Assembly: GCA_046757205.1 (NCBI GenBank)
Contig: JBHHXR010000132.1
Location: 1 to 9,582, forward strand
Origin: JBHHXR01 sp046757205
Lineage (GTDB): Bacteria > Pseudomonadota > Alphaproteobacteria > Rhodobacterales > Rhodobacteraceae
Reading direction: 5' to 3'
Length of the DNA stretch: 9,582 bases
Shown here: positions 1 through 6,247 of the stretch, piece after piece
How the letters are laid out: every line of letters starts with the position of its first letter
Position numbering within the stretch: the first letter of the stretch is position 1
Position numbers and translations under genes: made by a program
Notes under the pieces: model-generated
Database searches by the model: none
Told to the model about the DNA's origin: nothing
Seen by the model: the letters and a program-made list of their open reading frames with translations, nothing else

Positions 1-208
1 AGACCGTTGCATGCTGCTCGATGACGCGCCAGAAAACTGGGCCGACACCATCCTCCGACTGATCGACCGCCCCGAAGAAGCCCGAGCGCTTGCCTTCGCC
101 AATCGCACCGCCATCACGCGCTCGCGGGCCCTGGAGCGGCAACGCGATGCCTGGCAGGGCATCCTGGGTGGGGGCGGCGGTTCACGGCCTTCCACCGGCG
201 CAAGATGA
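1..208 (+). CDS. Glycosyltransferase, C-terminal fragment (cut by window edge)
   Basis: The reading frame is open from the left edge (first full codon at position 2) to a TGA at 206-208, so only about the last 68 residues of a longer protein are visible. The visible part has an acidic stretch and then a tryptophan-containing helix (LLDDAPENWADTILRLI). Next come a 'RPEEARALAFANR' helix and a closing 'RQRDAWQGIL' segment. This is the usual C-terminal layout of GT-B fold (GT4-type) glycosyltransferases, in which the last helices pack back on the donor domain. The tail is Gly/Ser-rich and probably disordered. No catalytic residue is in view, so the family call rests on this helical pattern and on the neighbours. 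The internal ATG at 11 is unlikely to be the start because the frame continues upstream. The gene converges on the 324-2759 gene with a 115-base gap in which I see no convincing terminator. Confidence 0.6.
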   Translation, partial: DRCMLLDDAPENWADTILRLIDRPEEARALAFANRTAITRSRALERQRDAWQGILGGGGGSRPSTGAR

Positions 209-323
209 TATCGAGCCGGAGCGGAAAGAAGGAAACAGGCAGGAATTCGGCCTCGGTTCCCGTCGGATAACGCCAATCGTCTTCAACCTTGCACACACGT
301 TGAACGTCTCGGCGCGGAAGGGG

Positions 324-2759
324 CTACGAATTTTCGGACCGTCCTTCACCGGACAGGATTTTCCTCAGATCATCCACGTCGGTCTCCAACGGAATCGTCC
401 GGCCGTTTTCGTGTTCCCGAAGAGCCTCGCCCTGCGCGCCGAGATCGAATCCGAACACCTGCAGCCCGGTCGCCAGGCATTCGCGCACCGCGAAGGAAAA
501 CGTCTCCGGCCAAATCGACGGAATGAACCAGCAGGTCACGCCGTAGGTCTCCGCTAGCTTGTCGATCTCGCGCCTCGTGTAGCTGCCGTGAACGGTGATG
601 CGCGGATCATAGAAGGTTGCGTCGATTTCACCGATGACGACCAGCTCGAAGCGGTCATCGACGCAATTCGCGAGCCGTTTCAGAACGCCCGCTCCCTTTG
701 GATATCCTATCCCTCCCAGAACGCCGACGATGACCTTTTCTCCATCCGGCGACGTGACCGGCCGGGGCGGATGCCGCGGGACGTGCGGGCGAACAAGGGT
801 CTTGGTCATCAACTCGGGCCAGACTTTCAGGACATGCCTACGGCTGTCCTCCGAAAACGTAATGATACTGTCCGCCCGGTCGATAAAGGCGCGCCACTCG
901 TTTCTCCAATCGTCGATTGACTGCCTCCACAGCCCGTTGGATCCCGCAACGCCGGCATAACAGGTTGCACAAATGCGGCGTTCCGGAAGACCGCAATACT
1001 TTCCGTCCCTGCCAATCAGATTGTAGGACGGGCAAAGCGGGAAAAAATCGTGAAACACGAAAACCAGGTGGTCGGATTCTGTTAGCCGCTGCGCACAGAT
1101 CCGAAGCATCCGGAACGGGTCGCCACCTCCGACCAGGCACGAGTAGATCACCAGCACCCTTTGCGGAATTGCCAGGAAACCCGAAAGGTCGTGCCTGTCG
1201 ATCAATCCCCGCGTCACGCCGTCAATCGAGTGAATTTCAACCACCACACGGCCTGGTTGGTCGTCCTCGCGTATGACCGCGACACCCTGACGATTCTCCA
1301 GATGTTCTTCGATTTTTTCGGAGAGCCAGTACTCGGCTCCACCGCCCATGCGATGCGCCAGATATACGGGGACCGGCGCACCGACATCGATAGAGGACAG
1401 CGCCAGCGCGAGGCGGGGGCCGATGACCGGATCCGTCCTTCGAAACCGGGTGACCATTTGATCGTATCCCGGATATCGCGTCTCTATGATGGCGTTGCTC
1501 TTGCGCAGTCTTTCGAGCTTTCCCGTACCGAACGAACCCGCCCCCCTGTGCTCCACGAACAGGCAACCGATCCCGATATGGACCGCTCCTTTTTGCGCGA
1601 CCTTGCGGCACCAGTCGACCTCTTCGCCGTAGCCGTGGCCGAAAGCCGTGTCGAATCTCGGTTCTCTCTCAAGCCAGGAGCGGTTCATTGCCATGCAGAA
1701 TCCGACGCCGGTCGGGGCCGTGCAAAGCGAGGCTTGCCAGTCGAGCCGCTGGGCGATTCTGTCGATTTTCTCCGCCCGCCCGTCGGTCAGACTGCTCCGC
1801 CGGCACTCTACCGGCGCGCTGAAAATCTCGGCGTCATTGGACATCGGAGTCACGCTGGCCACGTAATCGTCGACAAGGATCGGCGCCATCAGCCGCTCGA
1901 GCCAGCCGGCGGGAACGAAAGCATCGGTGTTCAGAAGGACGACGTGGCCGCGCGCCGCCTCGAGTCCACGGTTGATCGTCTCGACGAAACCGATATTCGA
2001 TTCGTTTTCCAGCAGCCGGGCATTGGGCGTGGCGTCGACCCAGCCTTGCAGGAAAGACTTGACCATCGGGCTGGTGGACGCGTCGTCGATGACCAGTATC
2101 CGGTGCATCGGATCGGTGTTCCGGACAAGACGCGAAAGGCAACGCCTGACATCGGTATCGGCATTGAAAACCGGTACGATTATGTCGACCGGAGACAGGA
2201 TGGCAGGAAGCGGGCGCCGCCCGAACAATCCGGAGGCGGCAATCGGAATGACCTCGTCCTTTCCCAGCGGTATGAGCGCACGCTCAAGCCTGTCGCCGGC
2301 ATGAATGTTGCCGCGCAGGAAATAGGAAACCAGATCTTTCCCGTACTGCAGGGGAAAGGGAACCAGCGACACCGCCGTTCGAACGGCGTTCACGAGATTC
2401 GACACCGGGTTTTGGATCGGCACGGGTTTTTTCTCCGATACCGTAAAAAACCCGTAGAAAAGCAACTGCGAGCCCCTCAGTGAAACGGAAAAGCCCGGCG
2501 TGGAATTCACGGTTGGGGCGTCCGCACGCTGCAGATCGGGCGTTACTACCGTGCTCTCAAGCTCTGTGGAGATGTGGATTTTCGGCGCATCGACCCAGCC
2601 CTCGATCTTCATCCGGCCGCCCTTGACCAGAATCCGGTCGAAATAGCCAATGATCTGCTCGGACTGGTGCGCGTAGATCGGCTTCCGCCTGGCGGCAAAT
2701 CTTGCCTTGGTCCAGTGGTATTGCGAAATTACGCGCGATGCTGCGTTGATCCGGGACAC
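324..2759 (-). CDS. Multi-domain glycosyltransferase: N-terminal accessory region + GT2 domain + GT4-type domain
   Basis: An 811-residue protein with two glycosyltransferase modules. Residues 1-185 are an accessory region; its 'IGYFDRI...GGRMKIEGWVDAP' section (37-59) resembles the 'GxxD...G.l.v.GW' module at the front of some proteobacterial glycosyltransferases. Residues ~190-440 are a GT2 (GT-A fold) domain: VDIIVPVFN at 191-199, VIDDAST at 223-229, LLNTD at 275-279 in the DxD position, GYGEEVDWC at 376-384 as the probable catalytic-base region, and EHRGAGSFG at 403-411. Residues ~464-800 are a GT4-type (GT-B) domain: HRMGGGAE (469-476), HDFFPLCPS (570-578) with cysteines 576, 589, 597 and 600, VGVLGGIGYPKGAG (679-691) and WPETFSFAVRE (750-760), which gives the E-x7-E pair E752/E760. 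No signal peptide or membrane span is evident, so it probably acts in the cytoplasm on a lipid-linked glycan, adding two sugars. The start is GTG at 2759. An in-frame stop lies about 30 bases upstream, and no strong Shine-Dalgarno is visible. Acceptor and donors are unknown. Confidence 0.92.
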   Translation of the reverse strand: MSRINAASRVISQYHWTKARFAARRKPIYAHQSEQIIGYFDRILVKGGRMKIEGWVDAPKIHISTELESTVVTPDLQRADAPTVNSTPGFSVSLRGSQLLFYGFFTVSEKKPVPIQNPVSNLVNAVRTAVSLVPFPLQYGKDLVSYFLRGNIHAGDRLERALIPLGKDEVIPIAASGLFGRRPLPAILSPVDIIVPVFNADTDVRRCLSRLVRNTDPMHRILVIDDASTSPMVKSFLQGWVDATPNARLLENESNIGFVETINRGLEAARGHVVLLNTDAFVPAGWLERLMAPILVDDYVASVTPMSNDAEIFSAPVECRRSSLTDGRAEKIDRIAQRLDWQASLCTAPTGVGFCMAMNRSWLEREPRFDTAFGHGYGEEVDWCRKVAQKGAVHIGIGCLFVEHRGAGSFGTGKLERLRKSNAIIETRYPGYDQMVTRFRRTDPVIGPRLALALSSIDVGAPVPVYLAHRMGGGAEYWLSEKIEEHLENRQGVAVIREDDQPGRVVVEIHSIDGVTRGLIDRHDLSGFLAIPQRVLVIYSCLVGGGDPFRMLRICAQRLTESDHLVFVFHDFFPLCPSYNLIGRDGKYCGLPERRICATCYAGVAGSNGLWRQSIDDWRNEWRAFIDRADSIITFSEDSRRHVLKVWPELMTKTLVRPHVPRHPPRPVTSPDGEKVIVGVLGGIGYPKGAGVLKRLANCVDDRFELVVIGEIDATFYDPRITVHGSYTRREIDKLAETYGVTCWFIPSIWPETFSFAVRECLATGLQVFGFDLGAQGEALREHENGRTIPLETDVDDLRKILSGEGRSENS

Positions 2760-2880
2760 GGCGTACTCGTTAAGATTACATCTTCATACCCGATCTAGCG
2801 GGCGGAGATGGTGATTCCAAGGCAGGAAAAGGGCGTACTCGAAGCAATCCTGCGGCGGCATCGGAAACCACCCGTTTTTT

Positions 2881-2898
2881 TTCCCGCCGCGACGGGAA
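2881..2898. repeat. Short inverted repeat next to a T run
   Basis: TTCCCG (2881-2886) and CGGGAA (2893-2898) form a perfect 6-base-pair stem with the 6-base loop CCGCGA. A run of eight T ends at 2882, overlapping the left arm. The T run precedes the stem on the plus strand, and on the minus strand the stem is followed by A, so it is not a standard intrinsic terminator in either direction. It could be a small operator or chance. Confidence 0.3.
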
Positions 2899-3108
2899 TC
2901 TTGCCGGACGATTTCCGGGACCGCCGCGAAAGATAGGGCGCTGCATGCCGCCCAACGCCGCGGGCGTGGCGTCTCATCCGCACCCCCGGTGCGGCGGAGC
3001 CGGCCCGGCTCTGCGCAAGCTCCCCCGCGCCGATCGAAGGAAAAGACGGCGCCGACCTCGCGCGAAGGGCTGGCGCGGCCCTGATATTTCCGGCATTGCT
3101 AGACCAAC

Positions 3109-3113
3109 AGGAG
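3109..3113 (+). promoter_or_regulatory. Shine-Dalgarno for the 3120 sulfotransferase-like gene
   Basis: AGGAG lies six bases before the ATG at 3120, an ideal spacing. It decides the start: the out-of-frame ATG at 3116 is too close and leads nowhere, and the conserved N-terminal nucleotide-binding loop begins only a few residues after this ATG. Confidence 0.85.
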
Positions 3114-3119
3114 TGATGC

Positions 3120-4133
3120 ATGCCGAAGATTTTCCTGCATATCGGCGCCAACAAGACCGGCACCACGGCGATACAGCATTTTCTCCACGTGAATGCGGGA
3201 ACGCTCAGGCATCGCGGAATTCTCTATCCTGAAACCGGGCGCGGCGATCCGGGCGCCGGCGAAATGCTCCACTACAATCTGGCCGCCTCGCTGGGATATC
3301 GGGCCGGCGGCAGAGGCAGCAATCCTGCAAGGAAAGACGCCGCCACCCTGAAATCGGAGCTCCTCGACGAGATGGCGACGGCGAAATGCGACCGGGTCGT
3401 CATCAGTTCCGAGAGTTTCATGCTTCGCCGGGACGCGTCCAAAGTGGCGGAGTTCTTCGCGGGCTTCGATATTTCGGTAATCGTCTACCTGCGCCGGCAC
3501 GACAAGTGGCTTGAGTCGCTCCTGACCCAGGCGATCAAGACCGTCCCCCGCCCGCCTCGGGAACTTGGGCTGGAAGGGTACCTCGCACATCAGGAAAAGA
3601 TAAACGGACAGTACCTTGATTATCTCGATCTGCTGCGGCACTGGGCAGCGGCGTTCGGCAAGGAAAGAATAATCGTGCGCCCGTTCGAGGCCCGGCAGAA
3701 CCGTCCGAACATCGTCGCGGATTTTCTTGACGCGATCGGCGCCGACAGCGCCCATTCGGGACTGATTTCAGGCGACACCATATTCAACGCCAGCCTGCCC
3801 GGCAAAGCCCTGATGCTGATAGACATGGTGAACCGCTCCCGCCTGCCCGAGCGTTTTCGGCGATACCTCGTGCGCCAGACCATCGCCGAGTTCAAGGACA
3901 CCAAGTCGGTTTCGATTCTTTCCCCCGAGCTCAGGCGGAGCCTGGCGCAAAGATACTGCAAAGACTACGAAATCATCGCCCGCGAATATCTCGGAAGACC
4001 GGACGGAAGGTTGTTTTTCGACGCGCTGTGCGACAGGGACGACGCCTACGAGCCCCTGACTGCCCCCGGCATCATGGACGTGGCAAGGTTCGCGTTCCGG
4101 ATGCTCGCCCGCGCGCCACGCATGAAGCGATAG
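3120..4133 (+). CDS. Sulfotransferase-like protein (HIGxxKTGTT type)
   Basis: A 337-residue protein that opens directly with the PAPS 5'-phosphosulfate-binding-type loop HIGANKTGTTAIQ (7-19; K12, G14, T15, T16), characteristic of a bacterial sulfotransferase-like family common in polysaccharide clusters. VVISSESF (93-100) follows. IVYLRRHDKWLES (121-133) has the Arg (125/126) and Ser (133) expected of a 3'-phosphate-binding segment. RPFE (187-190) sits where many sulfotransferases have a conserved R-x-E/D element, and NASLPGKALML (223-233) is a helix typical of the family. The likely reaction is transfer of sulfate from PAPS to a sugar hydroxyl, in the cytoplasm. The acceptor is unknown, and some members of this family have no proven activity. 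The gene is a single plus-strand unit between two minus-strand groups, with a strong ribosome binding site, so it probably has its own promoter in 2760-3108. It converges on the second sulfotransferase-like gene, whose stop lies 147 bases away. Confidence 0.82.
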   Translation: MPKIFLHIGANKTGTTAIQHFLHVNAGTLRHRGILYPETGRGDPGAGEMLHYNLAASLGYRAGGRGSNPARKDAATLKSELLDEMATAKCDRVVISSESFMLRRDASKVAEFFAGFDISVIVYLRRHDKWLESLLTQAIKTVPRPPRELGLEGYLAHQEKINGQYLDYLDLLRHWAAAFGKERIIVRPFEARQNRPNIVADFLDAIGADSAHSGLISGDTIFNASLPGKALMLIDMVNRSRLPERFRRYLVRQTIAEFKDTKSVSILSPELRRSLAQRYCKDYEIIAREYLGRPDGRLFFDALCDRDDAYEPLTAPGIMDVARFAFRMLARAPRMKR

Positions 4134-4280
4134 CCCCCCGGCCTCGCGGTTTGATTTTGCGCTTCCGGCGTGCGATTTCGCGGCGCCGAAACAAGGCTGC
4201 CGTCAACGACGCGCGACGCGGCCGCAAGGGCGCCAGATAGCAGCATCCGGAGCCGCCCGTCGCGTCGGACGTTCCTGCCG

Positions 4281-5171
4281 TCACGAGTACCCGAATGTTT
4301 TCGAATATTCCGACTTCTTGAAAAAACTGTTCAGTCTTTCGGCGGCGGGCGAAAGAAACGCCTTTTTCGTTTCTTCGGAGAACAGCTTGTCTTTACTTAT
4401 ATTCTCTCTTTTCAATTTCGGCATGTTCTTGATACCGATTTCGGCGAGGCACGTTGCCGTCGCGTTTTGCAAATCTTCATATCGGATAATGAAAAAATCC
4501 CCGGTTTCATCCGAATACCTGCTGATACCATCGGATCGCGACATGTCTTCCAGCTTGATGTCCAGCGCATTCTGGAAATGCTTCTGAAACCAGTCAAATG
4601 GCCGCAGCATCATGTAAAAAAACCTTCTGCTTTGAAGATCGTTTTCGATCGAGCTGCCGTCGAATACCGCGTCCGAAGATACCCGCAACAGTTTGACTGT
4701 ATTGTCTATTCCGTCAAACCGATGGAGGATCTTCGCGTACACGTTGAACAGGCGGGTCAATGCGATGACCACGGCATTGCTATCATTGCCGTACGCCACT
4801 CCCAGTGAATCAAGAAGCACCCTGAAATTCGGCAGATGGCCGTCCATGTCCTGAACGACACTGGACCTGAACCAGTCGAGTGGATCACGGGTCAGCGAAA
4901 TGACCAGCAGCCGCTCGTCGGCCCGGCCCGATCGAATCGCGCGTATCCGTCTGGTAAGTCTCGCATTTTCTATGAATTGACCGATTTGGTGTTCAAAAAA
5001 ATAGTCGGATATGTCCTCGCTCGTCAGCGTGGCGAGGCTTTCCATGAGCGAGTACTTTCCCAGAAAATGGCTTTGCACGGCCTCGACGGCGTCGATTTCG
5101 TTCAAGGTCGCAACGATCGACGTGCTCGCTACCTTGCCGATTTGGTAAACAACGGCAAAACGCTTTTTCAT
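4281..5171 (-). CDS. Sulfotransferase-like putative capsular polysaccharide synthesis protein
   Basis: A 296-residue protein with the N-terminal loop VVYQIGKVASTS (7-18; K13, S16, T17, S18), the P-loop-like 5'-phosphosulfate-binding element of sulfotransferases. LTRDPLDWFRSS (93-104) gives R95 and S103/S104 as a candidate 3'-phosphate site. FDWFQKHFQNALDIKLED (192-209) and FFIIRYEDLQ (226-235) match the pattern I know from proteins annotated as putative capsular polysaccharide synthesis proteins, which share the sulfotransferase fold. It is probably cytoplasmic and may transfer sulfate to the cluster's glycan; activity is inferred. The start is ATG 5171: an in-frame TGA lies four codons upstream, and only a weak GAG-type Shine-Dalgarno is present. 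The gene begins 41 bases after the 5213-6247 gene and is probably the last of that operon. A hand count over 4321-4620 gives 135 G+C in 300 (45%), well below its neighbours, which suggests a separate, more recent origin. It differs in motif set from the 3120-4133 protein, so the two are not recent duplicates. Confidence 0.78.
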   Translation of the reverse strand: MKKRFAVVYQIGKVASTSIVATLNEIDAVEAVQSHFLGKYSLMESLATLTSEDISDYFFEHQIGQFIENARLTRRIRAIRSGRADERLLVISLTRDPLDWFRSSVVQDMDGHLPNFRVLLDSLGVAYGNDSNAVVIALTRLFNVYAKILHRFDGIDNTVKLLRVSSDAVFDGSSIENDLQSRRFFYMMLRPFDWFQKHFQNALDIKLEDMSRSDGISRYSDETGDFFIIRYEDLQNATATCLAEIGIKNMPKLKRENISKDKLFSEETKKAFLSPAAERLNSFFKKSEYSKTFGYS

Positions 5172-5212
5172 TTGAGTGTCTCAAAATTCACGATGTCCCC
5201 CGGGGACCATTT

Positions 5213-6247
5213 CTACAGGTATTCCTGTGCCTTCAGCCACCCGAAAAATCCGTCGTCCACTCGGGCGGGTTCTTTGAACGCGTCCCTCAAGTCCTGGCGG
5301 TCACGATAGAGTTCACGCACCGATTTGGGTATTTCCTCGCCGTTGTCGAAGGTACCGTAGCTCCACCAACCCCTCGGGATCGCGGGGTCGGTGGCCTGTT
5401 CGACCTCGTTGCGGTACCACCACCAAAGCTCGTAAATCTCCACGTTGTCAGCCGCGTATCGCTGCGTCATCACGTCGCCGATGGCTCCCAGTTTGGTAAA
5501 GTGAAAAAACCGGAGACGGTGCCCGTTTACCAGCGCCTCGCCATCGGGGCCGAATTTCATCCTGCGTTGGCTGAGGTTCCAACTGGCGACATTGTAGCCC
5601 GGATCGCGCAGGATCTTCACGTTGTCAAAAAAGCACGGCACCAGGTTGCACCACTTTTGATCGACGAACACGCCGATATCCAGGCGGTCGTAACACCAGT
5701 CGTGCAGCCGCTCGGCCCACCAGTCGGCAAACCGGCGCGCTTCGGCATCGTTGTTGACGGCGACAAAACCCAGGTTGAACACGCCGTAATCGAGCGAAGT
5801 GATCTCGTTCTCGCGTATGGCGCGCTTGTCCGACGCGCGATCAGGGGTGATCTGGTGTGGCGTCAAGACAATGGAATGCGTGTCAAGAAGATCAAGTAAC
5901 GGGTTCAACGTGTTGAAAACACAGATGTCCGGATCAAAATAGACCACCTTTTCCGCTGTCGGATCCGCCATGATATGTTGCAGCGCGCGCCCCTTGACGG
6001 CGGTGCAGGCCTCGACAATGTCGTGCCCGAACAACCATTGGCCGGCGCTGTTTCCGAACAGATCTTCCGCGACGATCGCCTTGTCGAAATCCTCGGTCTC
6101 GACGTCGAACGTGAATCCATCCGGCTCCCTGTCGGTTACCACGGCCCAGATCACCCAGTCCGGGTGGTGATGCCGCAGGCTCGCGGCCAGAACCCGCGCC
6201 CGGTTCAGATAGCCATAGGAAAAACTGGTGTAGGCGTGCACCGCCAC
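5213..6247 (-). CDS. DxD-type GT-A glycosyltransferase
   Basis: A 344-residue protein that resembles GT8-like nucleotide-sugar transferases. The N-terminus (AYTSFSYGYLNRARVLAASL, 5-24) fits the first strand and helix that bind the nucleotide. VVYFDPDICVF (101-111) carries the DxD metal and nucleotide-sugar motif at D105-P-D107. DYGVFNLGFVAV (153-164), DQKWCNLVP (196-204) and RFFHFTK (246-252) are the conserved downstream blocks, the last probably supplying a metal-binding histidine. No membrane segment is seen, so it should act in the cytoplasm. Donor sugar and acceptor are unknown. The chosen start is GTG 6247, whose first base is the last base of the preceding gene's TAG. A GGAGG seven bases upstream supports it over the in-frame GTG at 6241, which would lie 13 bases away. 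The overlap implies translational coupling with the repeat-bearing glycosyltransferase. A third gene follows 41 bases downstream. Confidence 0.85.
   Translation of the reverse strand: MAVHAYTSFSYGYLNRARVLAASLRHHHPDWVIWAVVTDREPDGFTFDVETEDFDKAIVAEDLFGNSAGQWLFGHDIVEACTAVKGRALQHIMADPTAEKVVYFDPDICVFNTLNPLLDLLDTHSIVLTPHQITPDRASDKRAIRENEITSLDYGVFNLGFVAVNNDAEARRFADWWAERLHDWCYDRLDIGVFVDQKWCNLVPCFFDNVKILRDPGYNVASWNLSQRRMKFGPDGEALVNGHRLRFFHFTKLGAIGDVMTQRYAADNVEIYELWWWYRNEVEQATDPAIPRGWWSYGTFDNGEEIPKSVRELYRDRQDLRDAFKEPARVDDGFFGWLKAQEYL

Larger units (their letters stand above)
2760..3119. other. Gene-free divergent intergenic region
   Basis: These 360 bases separate the divergent genes starting at 2759 (minus) and 3120 (plus), so both promoters should lie here. 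The left part is of ordinary composition; the part from about 2930 to 3080 is very GC-rich. Short frames on either strand here give Arg/Pro/Ala-rich peptides with no family character and look like chance frames. On the minus strand, TTGGAA and TAGATC spaced 17 bases apart (within about 2790-2822) weakly resemble a sigma-70 promoter for the 811-residue gene. I would not rely on this. An 8-T run at 2875-2882 abuts a small inverted repeat (2881-2898). The 10-mer GGCGTACTCG occurs at 2760-2769 and again at 2832-2841. Nothing else stands out. Confidence 0.6.

Noticed and set aside
209..323. Terminator between the convergent genes ending at 208 and 324
   Set aside because: I looked for a stem followed by T on either strand and found none that was convincing.
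1161..2483. A 440-codon open frame on the plus strand opposite the 811-residue gene
   Set aside because: It is antisense to the GT2/GT4 protein, whose minus frame shows family motifs throughout. The plus-strand product is Arg/Asp-rich with no recognisable domain, as expected of an antisense frame in GC-rich coding DNA.
2875..2898. Possible intrinsic terminator (T run plus stem)
   Set aside because: The T run is on the wrong side of the stem for the plus strand, and on the minus strand the stem is followed by A. It also lies upstream of both flanking genes, where no terminator is needed.
2795..3166. A 123-codon minus-strand frame in the intergenic region
   Set aside because: It overlaps the start of the well-supported sulfotransferase-like gene and its product is Arg/Ser-rich without domain character.
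4134..4280. Bidirectional terminator between the convergent sulfotransferase-like genes
   Set aside because: GC-rich partial stems exist (for example TTCCGGCG with CGCCGAA), but they need bulges and have no T run on either strand.
4170..4808. A 212-codon plus-strand frame opposite the 4281-5171 gene
   Set aside because: It is antisense to a gene with sulfotransferase motifs, and its product has no recognisable pattern.
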